NCBI GenBank assembly: GCA_964609385.1
Contig: CAZSSM010000001.1
Location: 62,001 to 126,000 of the forward strand
Reading direction: 5' to 3'
DNA length: 64,000 nucleotides
Source: CAZSSM01 sp964609385
GTDB taxonomy: Bacteria > Planctomycetota > Planctomycetia > Isosphaerales > Isosphaeraceae
This document shows positions 54,052-62,687 of this stretch, one piece after another; the stretch's first letter is position 1, and each line of letters opens with the position of its first letter. The notes under the pieces were generated by a model, which did no database searches, was not told the DNA's origin, and saw only the letters and a program-made list of their open reading frames with translations. Both the position numbers and the translations under genes were made by a program.

Positions 54052-55038
54052 ATGGACACTCGATCAACTCCAATCGCCGACGATCTCGTCTTAGGAGTCG
54101 ACGGCGGGGGTTCGAAGACGTTGGCCTGGCTGGTCGATCGCTCTCTTGCCATTGGGGAGACGGGAGCGATCGAGCCCTTGGGAGTTGGCCAAGCGGGTCC
54201 CTCGAATCCTCGCGCTTTGGGGATGGAGACGGCAGGTCTGGCGATCGCAGAAGCCGTGGCTCGGGCGTTCGACGACGCTGGGCGTTCGTTGACGTCGGTT
54301 GCCTCGGCATGCTTGGCCTTGGCCGGCGCAGGACGCGAACCCGAGCGGCTCGCCGTACAGCATTGGGCCGAGTCGCGTCGATTGGCCCGTCGCGTGTTGG
54401 CGACTCACGACGCGTACGCAGTGCTTGGCGCGGCGTCCCCTGCGGATGAGGGCGTCGCCTTGATCGCCGGGACCGGCTCGATGGCTTTCGGACGGACCTC
54501 GGAGGGGGTTCAGGCCCGATCGGGCGGCTGGGGTTATCTGATCGGAGACGAAGGCGGTGGGTATCAGCTCGCCCTCAACGGACTCAATGCTGCTGCGATG
54601 GCTTGGGATGGTCGAGGCCCTCAGACCTCGATGACGGAACGGCTCCTGGAGTGGTTAAAGGTCAACGAGCCGAATGCGGTTCTGGATTGGGTTTACCGCA
54701 TTGCCGACGACCGCGGGCGGTTGGCCGAGCTGGCAAAGCTGGTCCTCGAGGCCGCCGACGCGGATGACGCGGTTGCTGTGGCGATCCGGGAGGAGGGGGC
54801 AGAACAACTCGCGTTGTTGGTCGTCAACGTCTCTGAGCAACTGGGGCTCCGCAACCACACATTGGGGATGGCCGGGAGTTTGCTGACGCGGGTTGGGTCG
54901 TATCGCGATCGGGTCGTCGAGGTCATTCGAAAGGCCGACCGAGCGCCTGCCCGGATCGTTAACGTCGCCGAGCCTGTCGCAGGCGCGGTTCGGTTGGCTT
55001 TCCGAGCCTTGCCCGAGTCGTCGAAAGGAGACGGGTGA
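54052..55038 (+). CDS. BadF/BadG-type sugar kinase, probable MurNAc/GlcNAc kinase
   Basis: The protein has 328 residues. The ATP-binding phosphate motif LVLGVDGGGSKT (Asp17) starts the fold, followed by VASACLALAGAGREPE, RRVLATHDAYAVLGAASP, ALIAGTGSMAFGR, GGWGYLIGDEGGGYQLALNG and LGMAGSLLTRVGSYR. These are hallmarks of the BadF/BadG/BcrA/BcrD ATPase family that includes GlcNAc kinases and MurK, which phosphorylates MurNAc and GlcNAc at C6. The stop of murQ is 9 bases upstream. In this locus it would phosphorylate imported or released MurNAc so that MurQ can split it. A GlcNAc-only role cannot be excluded, and the ribosome site before the ATG is weak, suggesting coupling to murQ. Confidence 0.86.
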   Translation: MDTRSTPIADDLVLGVDGGGSKTLAWLVDRSLAIGETGAIEPLGVGQAGPSNPRALGMETAGLAIAEAVARAFDDAGRSLTSVASACLALAGAGREPERLAVQHWAESRRLARRVLATHDAYAVLGAASPADEGVALIAGTGSMAFGRTSEGVQARSGGWGYLIGDEGGGYQLALNGLNAAAMAWDGRGPQTSMTERLLEWLKVNEPNAVLDWVYRIADDRGRLAELAKLVLEAADADDAVAVAIREEGAEQLALLVVNVSEQLGLRNHTLGMAGSLLTRVGSYRDRVVEVIRKADRAPARIVNVAEPVAGAVRLAFRALPESSKGDG

Positions 55039-55141
55039 AAAGTCTTCTCAGGGTGTCGACAACCTGATGTCGTTCACTGCGGAACAAAGCGACGACCTGT
55101 GCATCCTGACTTGTCGAAGCATAAGAGAAGATCGAAACAGC

Positions 55142-55822
55142 TCAGGTGGTGAGGGCCATTCCGGCGTTCGATGGCTGATCAGTGAGCAGGTCACCGAGCG
55201 CATTTTGGAGAGCCTTACGGCAACGGTTGAGCCGGGACCGGACCGTCCCGACGGGGATGTCCAGCCGATGTGCGATCGTCTCGTATTCCTGTTCGTGGTC
55301 GACCCGGAGGATGAAGACGTCGCGGTATCCGGTCGGCAATTGGTCGAGCGCGGCGTGAACGGCATCGGCCATCTCGCGAGCGAGGACGGGCTCATCAGGT
55401 CCCCAGTGGTTGCTTCGGGGATGGGACTGGTTGCCGGCTCGCGACTCGTGGCGGCCACGTCGGATGGCGGTCCGCCGCAGATGGAGGCTCCGATGGACGA
55501 CGGTCCGAGTCAGCCAGACCTCGAGGTTGGAAGGCCAGTTGGCCTCGCGCCAAAGTTGGATGAAGGCCTCTTGGACGGCGTCTTCGGACAGGTCGGCGTC
55601 GCGGAGGATCCGACAGGCGACGCGTAGCAAGCGGTCGCGATTGGTCTGAATGGTCGTTTCGAATCGACGTTGCCGCGCTGGGGATGTGTCGACCATCTCA
55701 GTTGAATTCGAGGTCGCTTCGGCTGGGATCGTGTCTGGGGACGTTTGGAGCGTCGTCGCGACCTGGCGATGAGGGGATGTGACGAAAGCCTGTGTGGCGG
55801 GGGGCTTAGAGCAGGTTGACAT
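55142..55822 (-). CDS. ECF-type sigma factor with N-terminal extension
   Basis: The protein has 226 residues from the ATG at 55822, or about 184 from the ATG at 55696 (MVDTSPARQRRFETTI). Region 2: TNRDRLLRVACRILRDADLSEDAVQEAFIQLW, then NLEVWLTRTVVHRSLHLRR. Region 4: ALDQLPTGYRDVFILRVDHE and YETIAHRLDIPVGTVRSRLN, the classic helix-turn-helix. The first 40 residues are Thr/Ser/Pro-rich and may not be part of the product; neither start has a strong ribosome site. It is convergent with the sugar kinase gene. No anti-sigma gene is adjacent, so its signal and targets are unknown. It differs in sequence type from the two other sigma factors in the window. Confidence 0.88.
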   Translation of the reverse strand: MSTCSKPPATQAFVTSPHRQVATTLQTSPDTIPAEATSNSTEMVDTSPARQRRFETTIQTNRDRLLRVACRILRDADLSEDAVQEAFIQLWREANWPSNLEVWLTRTVVHRSLHLRRTAIRRGRHESRAGNQSHPRSNHWGPDEPVLAREMADAVHAALDQLPTGYRDVFILRVDHEQEYETIAHRLDIPVGTVRSRLNRCRKALQNALGDLLTDQPSNAGMALTT

Positions 55823-56167
55823 GAGTCAGGGTACCTCGCAACTCAGTTCCGGGCGAGCGCCGTTGAATCGGCCGAATAGCGGGCCGGACTCGGCGACGAA
55901 GGGTCAGCGGTGACATCGGAACCGGAGCGGCATTGGGGGGCAGGTGTATCGGGTGGGACCTGCACTGGAGATCATCCGTCAACTTCCGGAACAGGTGAAC
56001 GTCGTCGTGATTCATTGATCGCTCATGCAACAACCGAGCTTCGCCGACTTCACGGAGAAACCGGTCCGTCATCAGACGAGATGCACGGATCAAGAAGGAT
56101 ACACGGAGCGAGCCTGGAGCTTCCGGAAAGGAGGGTCTCTCGAGACGGGCCGGGCCGGATCGATCGA
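55823..56167. other. Intergenic region upstream of the sigma factor
   Basis: These 345 bases include an Arg/Pro-rich open frame that I do not consider a gene. They probably contain the promoter of the minus-strand sigma factor. Confidence 0.4.
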
Positions 56168-56551
56168 TCAGCCGATCCGTGTCGGGGGCGCCCGGGGAGA
56201 GCAAGAGGGATCCTGTGGATCGCTCGGGCAGATCATCCAAAATGCGGTGATCCGCGCCGGGGTGACCGGGAGAATCGTGAGATCGTCCACAAGTCCAAGA
56301 AGTTGGCCCTGCGCTAGATACAGGCAGAAGGCACAGTCTTCTTCGAGATCAACGAGGGGTCGGGTCTCGGTGTCATGGTTGTGCTCAGGCGATCGATCGT
56401 CGGGGATCGAGCAGCACTCATGATGATCCCCCCGGTCGCAGGCATGGCCCTCGATGTGTGTCAGACTGTGCAGACCATGACCGGAGGCTGCGATCGTCCC
56501 ATAGAGGACGAGCAGTCCGATCGAGGTCAGGTTACACAGGAGTCGTGACAT
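56168..56551 (-). CDS. Small exported Cys/His-rich protein of unknown function
   Basis: The protein has 127 residues from the ATG at 56551, which places a hydrophobic signal or membrane segment first (NLTSIGLLVLYGTIAASGHG). An upstream in-frame ATG at 56614 would add 21 residues. The mature part is rich in His and Cys: GLHSLTHIEGHACDRGDHHE, CCSIPDDRSPEHNHD and EEDCAFCLYLAQGQL. The late C-x2-C segment and His clusters suggest metal binding in the envelope, somewhat like DUF2946-type proteins, but I do not assign a family. It lies on the same strand as the lipoprotein and DUF1559 genes upstream, about 195 bases after the lipoprotein stop, so it may belong to that transcript. The composition differs clearly from shadow frames, which supports it as a gene. 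Confidence 0.55.
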   Translation of the reverse strand: MSRLLCNLTSIGLLVLYGTIAASGHGLHSLTHIEGHACDRGDHHECCSIPDDRSPEHNHDTETRPLVDLEEDCAFCLYLAQGQLLGLVDDLTILPVTPARITAFWMICPSDPQDPSCSPRAPPTRIG

Positions 56552-56746
56552 CGGGAAGAACCGGGACGAAGCCCAGTTGGATGAGGTCGTGTCCGGGGCG
56601 AGCATGAAGAGCAAGTTGATGATAGCTGGACGATACGGCCCGAATCAAGACGCCATTGCAGTCCGGTGGAGTCGTGGGGAGCGAGCCACAAGGGCTCGTC
56701 GAATCGGCCGTCATCGGTCGTCGTTCTCATCGAGCAGGGGGCCCGA

Positions 56747-57292
56747 TCACGGAGACGGGTTCTCGGTTGTGTAAGCTTCGAGGCTGTAGATCCAGCCCCG
56801 ATCGGTCTCCATCTGGCGGATTCGATAGGTTCGTTGATCGGTCGTCCAGCCAAGATAAGGACTGGTGTTGGAACGGATCTGTCCGATGGCGTCGGGGTCA
56901 GGCACGAGCTTCCGGACCATCTGATCGAGTACTTCGACGGGCATCTCTCCCTGTTCACCGTCGTTGAGCAGATCCACAGGTGGCTTGAAGGCCACATCGG
57001 CCTGGAGAATCCATAGGTCGGACCCAGCTTCCTCGTCGAAGCGATGGTAGAGCGGCTGCCAACTCGGGGACATCAGTGAGGCCACTTCACTGGGGACCGA
57101 CCTTCGCATCGCCTCGACCGACTCGCCAAGGCAACCGGCGAGGAGGATCGTGACCACACTCACCACACCGATCATTCCGACCCGACGGAGCCTGACGGAT
57201 CCTGAGCGTTGGAGGTTGCCAGCCCGCTTCGAGGGCCCGAGCCGATCAGACGTTCGAGCGGTCACGGCCTCTTGGGAAAGTGAGTGGATCAT
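56747..57292 (-). CDS. Hypothetical lipoprotein
   Basis: The protein has 181 residues from the ATG at 57292. A basic N-region of about 39 residues precedes MIGVVSVVTILLAGC, a clear lipobox (LAGC) giving a lipid-anchored Cys. The rest (LMSPSWQPLYHRFDEEAGSD, LWILQADVAFKPPVDLLNDG, YLGWTTDQRTYRIRQMETDR) is unlike any family I can name. The N-region is longer than usual for a lipoprotein signal; a start at the ATG at 57175 would instead leave almost none. It lies 71 bases after the DUF1559 stop and is probably co-transcribed with it. Genes like this commonly accompany DUF1559 prepilin-like proteins in planctomycetes, but the role is unknown. Confidence 0.7.
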   Translation of the reverse strand: MIHSLSQEAVTARTSDRLGPSKRAGNLQRSGSVRLRRVGMIGVVSVVTILLAGCLGESVEAMRRSVPSEVASLMSPSWQPLYHRFDEEAGSDLWILQADVAFKPPVDLLNDGEQGEMPVEVLDQMVRKLVPDPDAIGQIRSNTSPYLGWTTDQRTYRIRQMETDRGWIYSLEAYTTENPSP

Positions 57293-57363
57293 CGGTCAGC
57301 TTCCACCACGAGAGGCCGGGGGTGGCTTGTTCCTTCTCCAACGGCTGGCAGCCCGAGAATGGG

Positions 57364-58467
57364 TCAATATTGGTCGTTGCTGAAGACTTCACCGCCATCT
57401 CGGCTCCCCAAGGCCCACCAGACCGGTTGCTCGATTGACTCGGGGAGGAAACGGACGCTTCCGTCGGCCAAGAGCATGTTGACGCCGCCAGGGTGGTTGC
57501 TGGAGGGCGAGACGAGGTTCGTTCCGTCATCCTCGCCCCCGTAGAGATGGCAGTTGCGCTGATTAATGGGTCGTACATGAGTGTAGGTATTGGCGGCCAT
57601 CGTCCATCCCGAGATCCAGGATCGCCCATGCGGTGTTGTGTAGGTCAAGTCGCAGAGGAGGTTTTGAGAGCACAGGTTGTTGTAGGCGTCCATGCTGATC
57701 TCAGGCCCAGAGCCCCCACCACAGTAGGAGAGCAGGGGCTCTTCGCCGCCACTGATGATCTGCTCCCAGGTCGTGATCGAGCTAATCCGCCGTTCGACGA
57801 CGGCGATCGTGTTCGAAAGGCCGTCGCGGACCGAGGAGATCGTCACGCCGCCGCGGTGCCAGTGTGCCGGATCGGCCGGATTGACCAGCCCAATGATCCC
57901 GTTGTGCTGCTGTTTGGATCGGCCCAGACCATCAATGCCGGTGGTGTTCCAAGGCCAGCCGGTGTTCGCCATGTAGCTCCCCGGGACCGGCGACGAGGTG
58001 CCCAGCATATCGTGGAGTTCATAGAAGTCCGACGGGCAGAGGAAGGCCTCAAGGGAGGTCGACGCGGCGGTCGCATTGACGTGGTTTGCACTGATGGTGG
58101 CGCCGGGATAAATATAAGAATCGTCTCCGCAATAATCCGCGTTGTTCAGATCGATATTGATGGCGCTGTAGAGAGCTTCCTGCTCCATGAAGGGGAGCAG
58201 GCCGACCAGCCAACTGTAGTAACCGGTCGCGCAGTCGTCGGAACCTTCCAGGACCGGCCCAGGACCGGTCATCGAGACCGGGAACGAGCCCAAGGCCGAC
58301 TCGTAGTTCATCAGGGCCAGGCCGACCTGCTTGAGGTTGTTCTGGCATTGTGTCCGACGTGCTGCCTCACGCGCCGACTGGACGGCCGGCAAGAGCAACG
58401 AAATCAGAATGGCGATGACCGCGATGACGACCAGTAACTCGATCAGCGTAAACCCGCGGCGGCTCAT
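57364..58467 (-). CDS. DUF1559 prepilin-like protein
   Basis: The protein has 367 residues from the ATG at 58467, chosen because GGAGAG lies 5 bases upstream; an earlier ATG at 58479 has no ribosome site. The N-terminus RRGFTLIELLVVIAVIAILI is a type IV prepilin cleavage and methylation signal, followed by LLPAVQSAREAARRTQCQNN. The body (NLKQVGLALMNYESALGSFP, GLLPFMEQEALYSAIN, RDGLSNTIAVVERRISS, NHPGGVNMLLADGSVRFLPE) is the DUF1559 domain, which occurs in dozens of copies in planctomycete genomes. These pseudopilin-like proteins may build secretion or adhesion structures; the exact function is unknown. It heads a small minus-strand set with the lipoprotein and the Cys/His-rich protein. Confidence 0.93.
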   Translation of the reverse strand: MSRRGFTLIELLVVIAVIAILISLLLPAVQSAREAARRTQCQNNLKQVGLALMNYESALGSFPVSMTGPGPVLEGSDDCATGYYSWLVGLLPFMEQEALYSAINIDLNNADYCGDDSYIYPGATISANHVNATAASTSLEAFLCPSDFYELHDMLGTSSPVPGSYMANTGWPWNTTGIDGLGRSKQQHNGIIGLVNPADPAHWHRGGVTISSVRDGLSNTIAVVERRISSITTWEQIISGGEEPLLSYCGGGSGPEISMDAYNNLCSQNLLCDLTYTTPHGRSWISGWTMAANTYTHVRPINQRNCHLYGGEDDGTNLVSPSSNHPGGVNMLLADGSVRFLPESIEQPVWWALGSRDGGEVFSNDQY

Positions 58468-58946
58468 GAGGCTCTCCATGGAAGGGGACGGTGAGGCAAA
58501 TCACAAAACGAAGAAATCAGATGATTGCGGACCTTAGATAAAAAGCTGCGTTGATAGTGCCTCTAGCCGGCAAGGAGTTCCCCAACATCCAAAATACATA
58601 ATCGTCTCCTGGGAACCATGAGAGTCCATCCGGCACAGGGTTATTTAGGACTCGAGGCACGTCATCCTCGATTAGCATTCATCGGCGTGACGGATAGCTG
58701 GGGTTGTGATCAAGGCCTTGGGTGATCGCAGCGGACAACAATTGCGAGCATCGCGTAGAATTTCCAACTGATTTGTTGGCCGTCCTCTTCGATACTCCAA
58801 GACGTTCGACGCGATTCTAGCTCATTGTCTCCGCAAGGTTTTTGGCTCGTCTGTTCGACGATCTCCTTTCGCCCTACCCCATCGTCGCATATTCGGTTGG
58901 TTTCCTGCTGATGAATCGACACGGTACCCCACCAGGATTTTCTCTC
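58468..58946. other. Divergent intergenic region
   Basis: This 479-base, AT-richer stretch lies between the DUF1559 gene and the third RTX gene. It presumably contains promoters in both directions. The RTX frame is open from 58842 but is unlikely to be translated from there. No other gene is supported. Confidence 0.45.
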
Positions 58947-61730
58947 ATGTCTCGATCCTTTCGTCACCGCTTCGCCACGACTGTTCAATCCGATGCTCAA
59001 CATCGTTATCGTTGCTTTCCGAGCCTCGACGCTTGCGAGTCGCGTGTCCTCCTGAGCTTTGCGGCGGAAATCCAAGGCCCTGCTATGGCTGTTCCCGGCC
59101 AGTTGGTGGCCTACACGCTGGGCACCGATGCGGACGACCCCGAGGGCACGATCTATCGCTTCGCGGTCGATTGGGAAGATGATGGCGTTTTCGACCGGAC
59201 GCTCGACGGGCCTGACGGCACCATCATCAGCCGGAGCTTCAGCGAGACCGGGACGCGCAACTTCGTTGTTGAGGCGACGCGGCTCTCGGACTCGGAGACG
59301 TCATCGACACCCGGCACCATGACCCTCAAACTGGTGCCGGCGCTCCTGGAATCGTCTTTCGATCGCGGCGTGGCTGTCTTGGACAGCGGGCATGCCGACC
59401 TCGGCCTGGCCTTCGAGGACGGTCTCTGGGACCTTCACGTCCACACCGAAGGGGCGGTCGTCGACGGCACTCCGCGCGACGATGAAGAGTTCGATGCCGA
59501 CGAGATCGAGATCTTCGTCTCCGACGACACCCAAATCGTCACCCAAGGCACCTCGGACTTCTTCGACATCCCTGAGTCGCTCGGTCTATCGCAGGGCGAT
59601 TCGTTCTGGAACCTCTTCCAAGGCTCCCTCGACGCTGATGCGACCGGCACACCGTTCCTGGGAATCGCCGCCGAGGAGATCGCCCTCGGGGTCTTCGAGG
59701 GTGATACCGTCTCGCTGGCCCTGAGCGACGTCGATGGACCCGGGACGTTTAGCCTCTGGTCGGATGGAGATGGCGTCGTCTTTGACTCGGTCGATGGCTT
59801 CGTCGACGATCTGATCGACGCTTTCCCGGTCGGTCCCGGCAGCCACACCCACTTCAACTATGCCTTCTCATCGCCCGGCGTCTACAAGGTGGAGCTGACC
59901 GCCTCGGGCACGCTGGCCGGCACTGACGAAGTGACCTCCGGTCGCGCTGAGTACACCTTCGTGGTCTCCGAGTTCGTCGAGCCGCGGCTCTACACGGAAG
60001 GCCACGCCGACTTTGGTGTCTCCTTCGAGGACGGGATCCTTGATCTCCACCTCCATGCCGAAGGAGCGACCATCGATGGGACCGAGATCCCCGACGAAGA
60101 GATCGCCGCGCACGAGGTCGCCGTCTTCCTGTCCGACACGACCTCGGTCACTACGACGGCCACGTCCGACCTCTTCAATATCCCCGAGTCGCTGGGGCTT
60201 GTGCAGGGCGACCCGTTCTGGAACGGCTTCCAGGATTTGCTCAGCTCCGCACAGGCCGATGCCCCCTGGCTCGGAGTCGCTGCTGAAGAGGTGCCCACCG
60301 GGGTCTTTGTCGGGAACTCGGTGCGTTTCGCCCTGACCGATCTGGATGGACCGGGCGAGTTCACGTTCTGGTCCAACGGCTCGGGCGTCATCTGGGACTC
60401 GCTGGACGGATTTGACGAGGACACGATCGACTTTCCGGTTGGCCCGGGAGCACACTCCCACTTCAACTACGCCTTCAGCCAACCGGGCCGTTACAAGTTG
60501 GAAATGACTGCCACTGGCACCTTGGTTGCCGACGGCTCGGTCATCTCCGATGTTGCGACGTTCATCTTCTACATCAGTGAGACGCCCGGAGACTCGACCC
60601 TCTTCGTCGGCGGGACCGAGGGTGACGACCTGATCGTGCTGAGCCTCGACGACCAAGAGGCGTCCCTGGCTACGATCAACGGCGAGGACTCCGGACCCTT
60701 CGACGGCGTCGATCAAGTGGTCGCCTTCGGCCTCGGTGGGGACGACCGAATCCAAACGGTCGGCTTAGGCGCGGTGGCTTCGCGAGTCGAGGCGGGTGCT
60801 GGGGACGACACGGTCGTGACCGGCGCTGGGGCGGACACCGTCTTCGGGGGAGCTGGCGACGACCTCATTACCGGTAACGACGGCGACGACGAACTCGACG
60901 GCCAAGAAGGCGACGACGTCTTGGAGGGCAATGCGGGTGCCGACACGCTTCTTGGGGACGCCGGGGAAGACACCCTTGATGGCGGGAGCGGCAACGACAG
61001 GATCATCGCGGGCCGTAACGACGACCAGGTTGTCGACACATTGGGCGACAACTTCGTCCGAGCCGGCGATGGTAGCGATACGATCACGACCGGGGACGGC
61101 GACGACACGATCGAGGGTAACCGTTTCCCAGATGAGATCGACGCTGGCAACGGTAACAACGTCGTCGACGGTGGCGGCGACGATGACACGATCACCGCTG
61201 GGGACGGTGATGACATCCTCCGCGGTCAGTTCGGCGATGACCTGATCACCGGTGGCGATGGTGACGACACGCTCCTAGGTGGCAACTCGCGCGACACGCT
61301 CGTTGGCAGTGTCGGTGAGGACTTCATCGACGGCGGCAACGGCTTCGACTCGATCCTGGGTGGCTCGGGCGACGACACGCTGATCGACGGCCGTGGGCGC
61401 GACACCCTCGACGGCGGGGATGGGGCCGACACCTTCCAGGTCAACCACTTCGCCGCCTCGAGCATCACCGAACTGGCCCGCTCGGGTCAGGGAGACCACA
61501 TCCTTCGTCGACGCGCCCCCAGCAATCAGGCTGTCTTGGACGTGGATGTGCTGCGGGTCGACGCGATGGACCTGCTGCTCCTGTTCCTAAACGCCGGCAA
61601 CGATACGCTGCAAGTAGCCGCCAACTTCGCGGGACTTCAGGTCGAGGTCGACGGCGGTGACGGGACCGACACCTCATCGATCCCGGACGAGGTGGCCGAG
61701 AACTTCACCCTGACCAACTTCGAAGATTGA
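58947..61730 (+). CDS. Secreted protein with two choice-of-anchor-M-like domains and RTX repeats
   Basis: The protein has 927 residues from the ATG at 58947 (AGGA about 11 bases upstream). The planctomycete motif is present in the form SLDACESRVLLSFAAE. A PKD-like domain (FAVDWEDDGVFDRTLDGPDG) is followed by two related domains of about 200 residues. The first begins LDSGHADLGLAFEDGLWDLH, the second EGHADFGVSFEDGILDLHLH; both contain FDIPESLGLSQGDSFWN-like and HFNYAFSSPGVYKVEL-like segments, matching the choice-of-anchor-M type of surface domain. Next come DDLIVLSLDD, RTX repeats (GGAGDDLITGNDGDDELDG) and a C-terminal module ending NFTLTNFED that is related to those of the other two RTX proteins. 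It is probably a Ca-binding cell-surface or matrix protein. Confidence 0.83.
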   Translation: MSRSFRHRFATTVQSDAQHRYRCFPSLDACESRVLLSFAAEIQGPAMAVPGQLVAYTLGTDADDPEGTIYRFAVDWEDDGVFDRTLDGPDGTIISRSFSETGTRNFVVEATRLSDSETSSTPGTMTLKLVPALLESSFDRGVAVLDSGHADLGLAFEDGLWDLHVHTEGAVVDGTPRDDEEFDADEIEIFVSDDTQIVTQGTSDFFDIPESLGLSQGDSFWNLFQGSLDADATGTPFLGIAAEEIALGVFEGDTVSLALSDVDGPGTFSLWSDGDGVVFDSVDGFVDDLIDAFPVGPGSHTHFNYAFSSPGVYKVELTASGTLAGTDEVTSGRAEYTFVVSEFVEPRLYTEGHADFGVSFEDGILDLHLHAEGATIDGTEIPDEEIAAHEVAVFLSDTTSVTTTATSDLFNIPESLGLVQGDPFWNGFQDLLSSAQADAPWLGVAAEEVPTGVFVGNSVRFALTDLDGPGEFTFWSNGSGVIWDSLDGFDEDTIDFPVGPGAHSHFNYAFSQPGRYKLEMTATGTLVADGSVISDVATFIFYISETPGDSTLFVGGTEGDDLIVLSLDDQEASLATINGEDSGPFDGVDQVVAFGLGGDDRIQTVGLGAVASRVEAGAGDDTVVTGAGADTVFGGAGDDLITGNDGDDELDGQEGDDVLEGNAGADTLLGDAGEDTLDGGSGNDRIIAGRNDDQVVDTLGDNFVRAGDGSDTITTGDGDDTIEGNRFPDEIDAGNGNNVVDGGGDDDTITAGDGDDILRGQFGDDLITGGDGDDTLLGGNSRDTLVGSVGEDFIDGGNGFDSILGGSGDDTLIDGRGRDTLDGGDGADTFQVNHFAASSITELARSGQGDHILRRRAPSNQAVLDVDVLRVDAMDLLLLFLNAGNDTLQVAANFAGLQVEVDGGDGTDTSSIPDEVAENFTLTNFED

Positions 61731-61766
61731 GCTGATTCGCGCAGCGAAGGGCGGACCGGCCGGCAC

Positions 61767-62624
61767 TTATGCGTTGTCGGTCGGTTCGCGAGGGATGATC
61801 GCATCGTTGTGGGATACGCCGGCGGCTTGCTGCGAGCCCCGCGCAATGGCCTGGATGAAGTCGCGAAGGGCCTCCGGTCCCGGTCTCGGCGCTGAGGGTT
61901 CGGGGTGCGCCTCGGCCCACTCGTCGACCAACGAAAGTGCGACCCACGGAGGCGTTCCGTTTCCGGAGCCCGACCCGTCTTGGTTTGGAGCACAGGCTTT
62001 GGCCAACGAGACATGCGGAGCGCTGGGTACGTGGACGCCAGCAACCCGCTTCGCTTCGGGTCGCGAACATTCCTCGGCAGGCGAGGTGACCAGGTGGGTC
62101 CGACAGGCGATCGGGCGTTCCTCGTAGATCCCACACGACTCGTTCTCATCGAGGAACGGGCAGGGGATCTGTTGGGCGAAATAGCGAGCCCCGATCCGAA
62201 GACGATCCTTGGCATCAAGCCGCGACCGCGATTCGTCGTCACGCAGGTCGTTCAGCATCCCAATTCCTTCCATCGCATCGCGTGCTGCTTGGAAGCGATC
62301 ACGAGTCCGTGTTCGATTCGGCTCGGGCATGGCCTCGATCACCTGTGCGAGCCGCCGAGCTTCCGCTTCGGTGACGGGTACAAGCTGTCGACAGCAGGCG
62401 GCGCATCCAGCTCGGCACGAAATCGACCGACCTTCACGTTCCTCGACGCGGACGGCGATCTCGACGAGCCGGTCGGTCAAGCCGCGCGCCAGCGGAAGCA
62501 ACCCGTCGGGCGAAACGGCACCGCGAGGCACGGAGAGTGACGTCTCGATCCGTTCACCCAGCACGGTCAGGCCGAACTGAGCCGTGACCAACTCAGGCGA
62601 TTCGGCCGACTCGGATCCGGACAT
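61767..62624 (-). CDS. YkgJ-type cysteine-cluster protein
   Basis: The protein has 285 residues from the ATG at 62624, with AGGAGGT 7 bases upstream. The cysteine signature is CRAGCAACCRQLVPVTEAEA, followed by CPFLDENESCGIYEERPIAC and then RTHL, the conserved pattern of the YkgJ/zinc-iron-chelating family. These proteins are thought to bind zinc or iron-sulfur clusters; no reaction is firmly known for most. Residues about 180-285 are a less conserved extension. The gene is convergent with the RTX gene (36-base gap) and follows the YqeY-like gene by 63 bases on the same strand, so co-transcription is possible. No signal peptide is seen, so it is likely cytoplasmic. Confidence 0.85.
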   Translation of the reverse strand: MSGSESAESPELVTAQFGLTVLGERIETSLSVPRGAVSPDGLLPLARGLTDRLVEIAVRVEEREGRSISCRAGCAACCRQLVPVTEAEARRLAQVIEAMPEPNRTRTRDRFQAARDAMEGIGMLNDLRDDESRSRLDAKDRLRIGARYFAQQIPCPFLDENESCGIYEERPIACRTHLVTSPAEECSRPEAKRVAGVHVPSAPHVSLAKACAPNQDGSGSGNGTPPWVALSLVDEWAEAHPEPSAPRPGPEALRDFIQAIARGSQQAAGVSHNDAIIPREPTDNA

Positions 62625-62687
62625 GAGTGACCTCCTGGCGAACATGGAACGTCGAGGGATAGGGATAGCGCCGGGAGGCTCAGAGCC

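Noticed and set aside
55806..56240. A 144-codon minus-strand open frame upstream of the third sigma factor
   Set aside because: Arg/Pro/Leu-rich composition, no domain, and overlap with both neighbouring genes.
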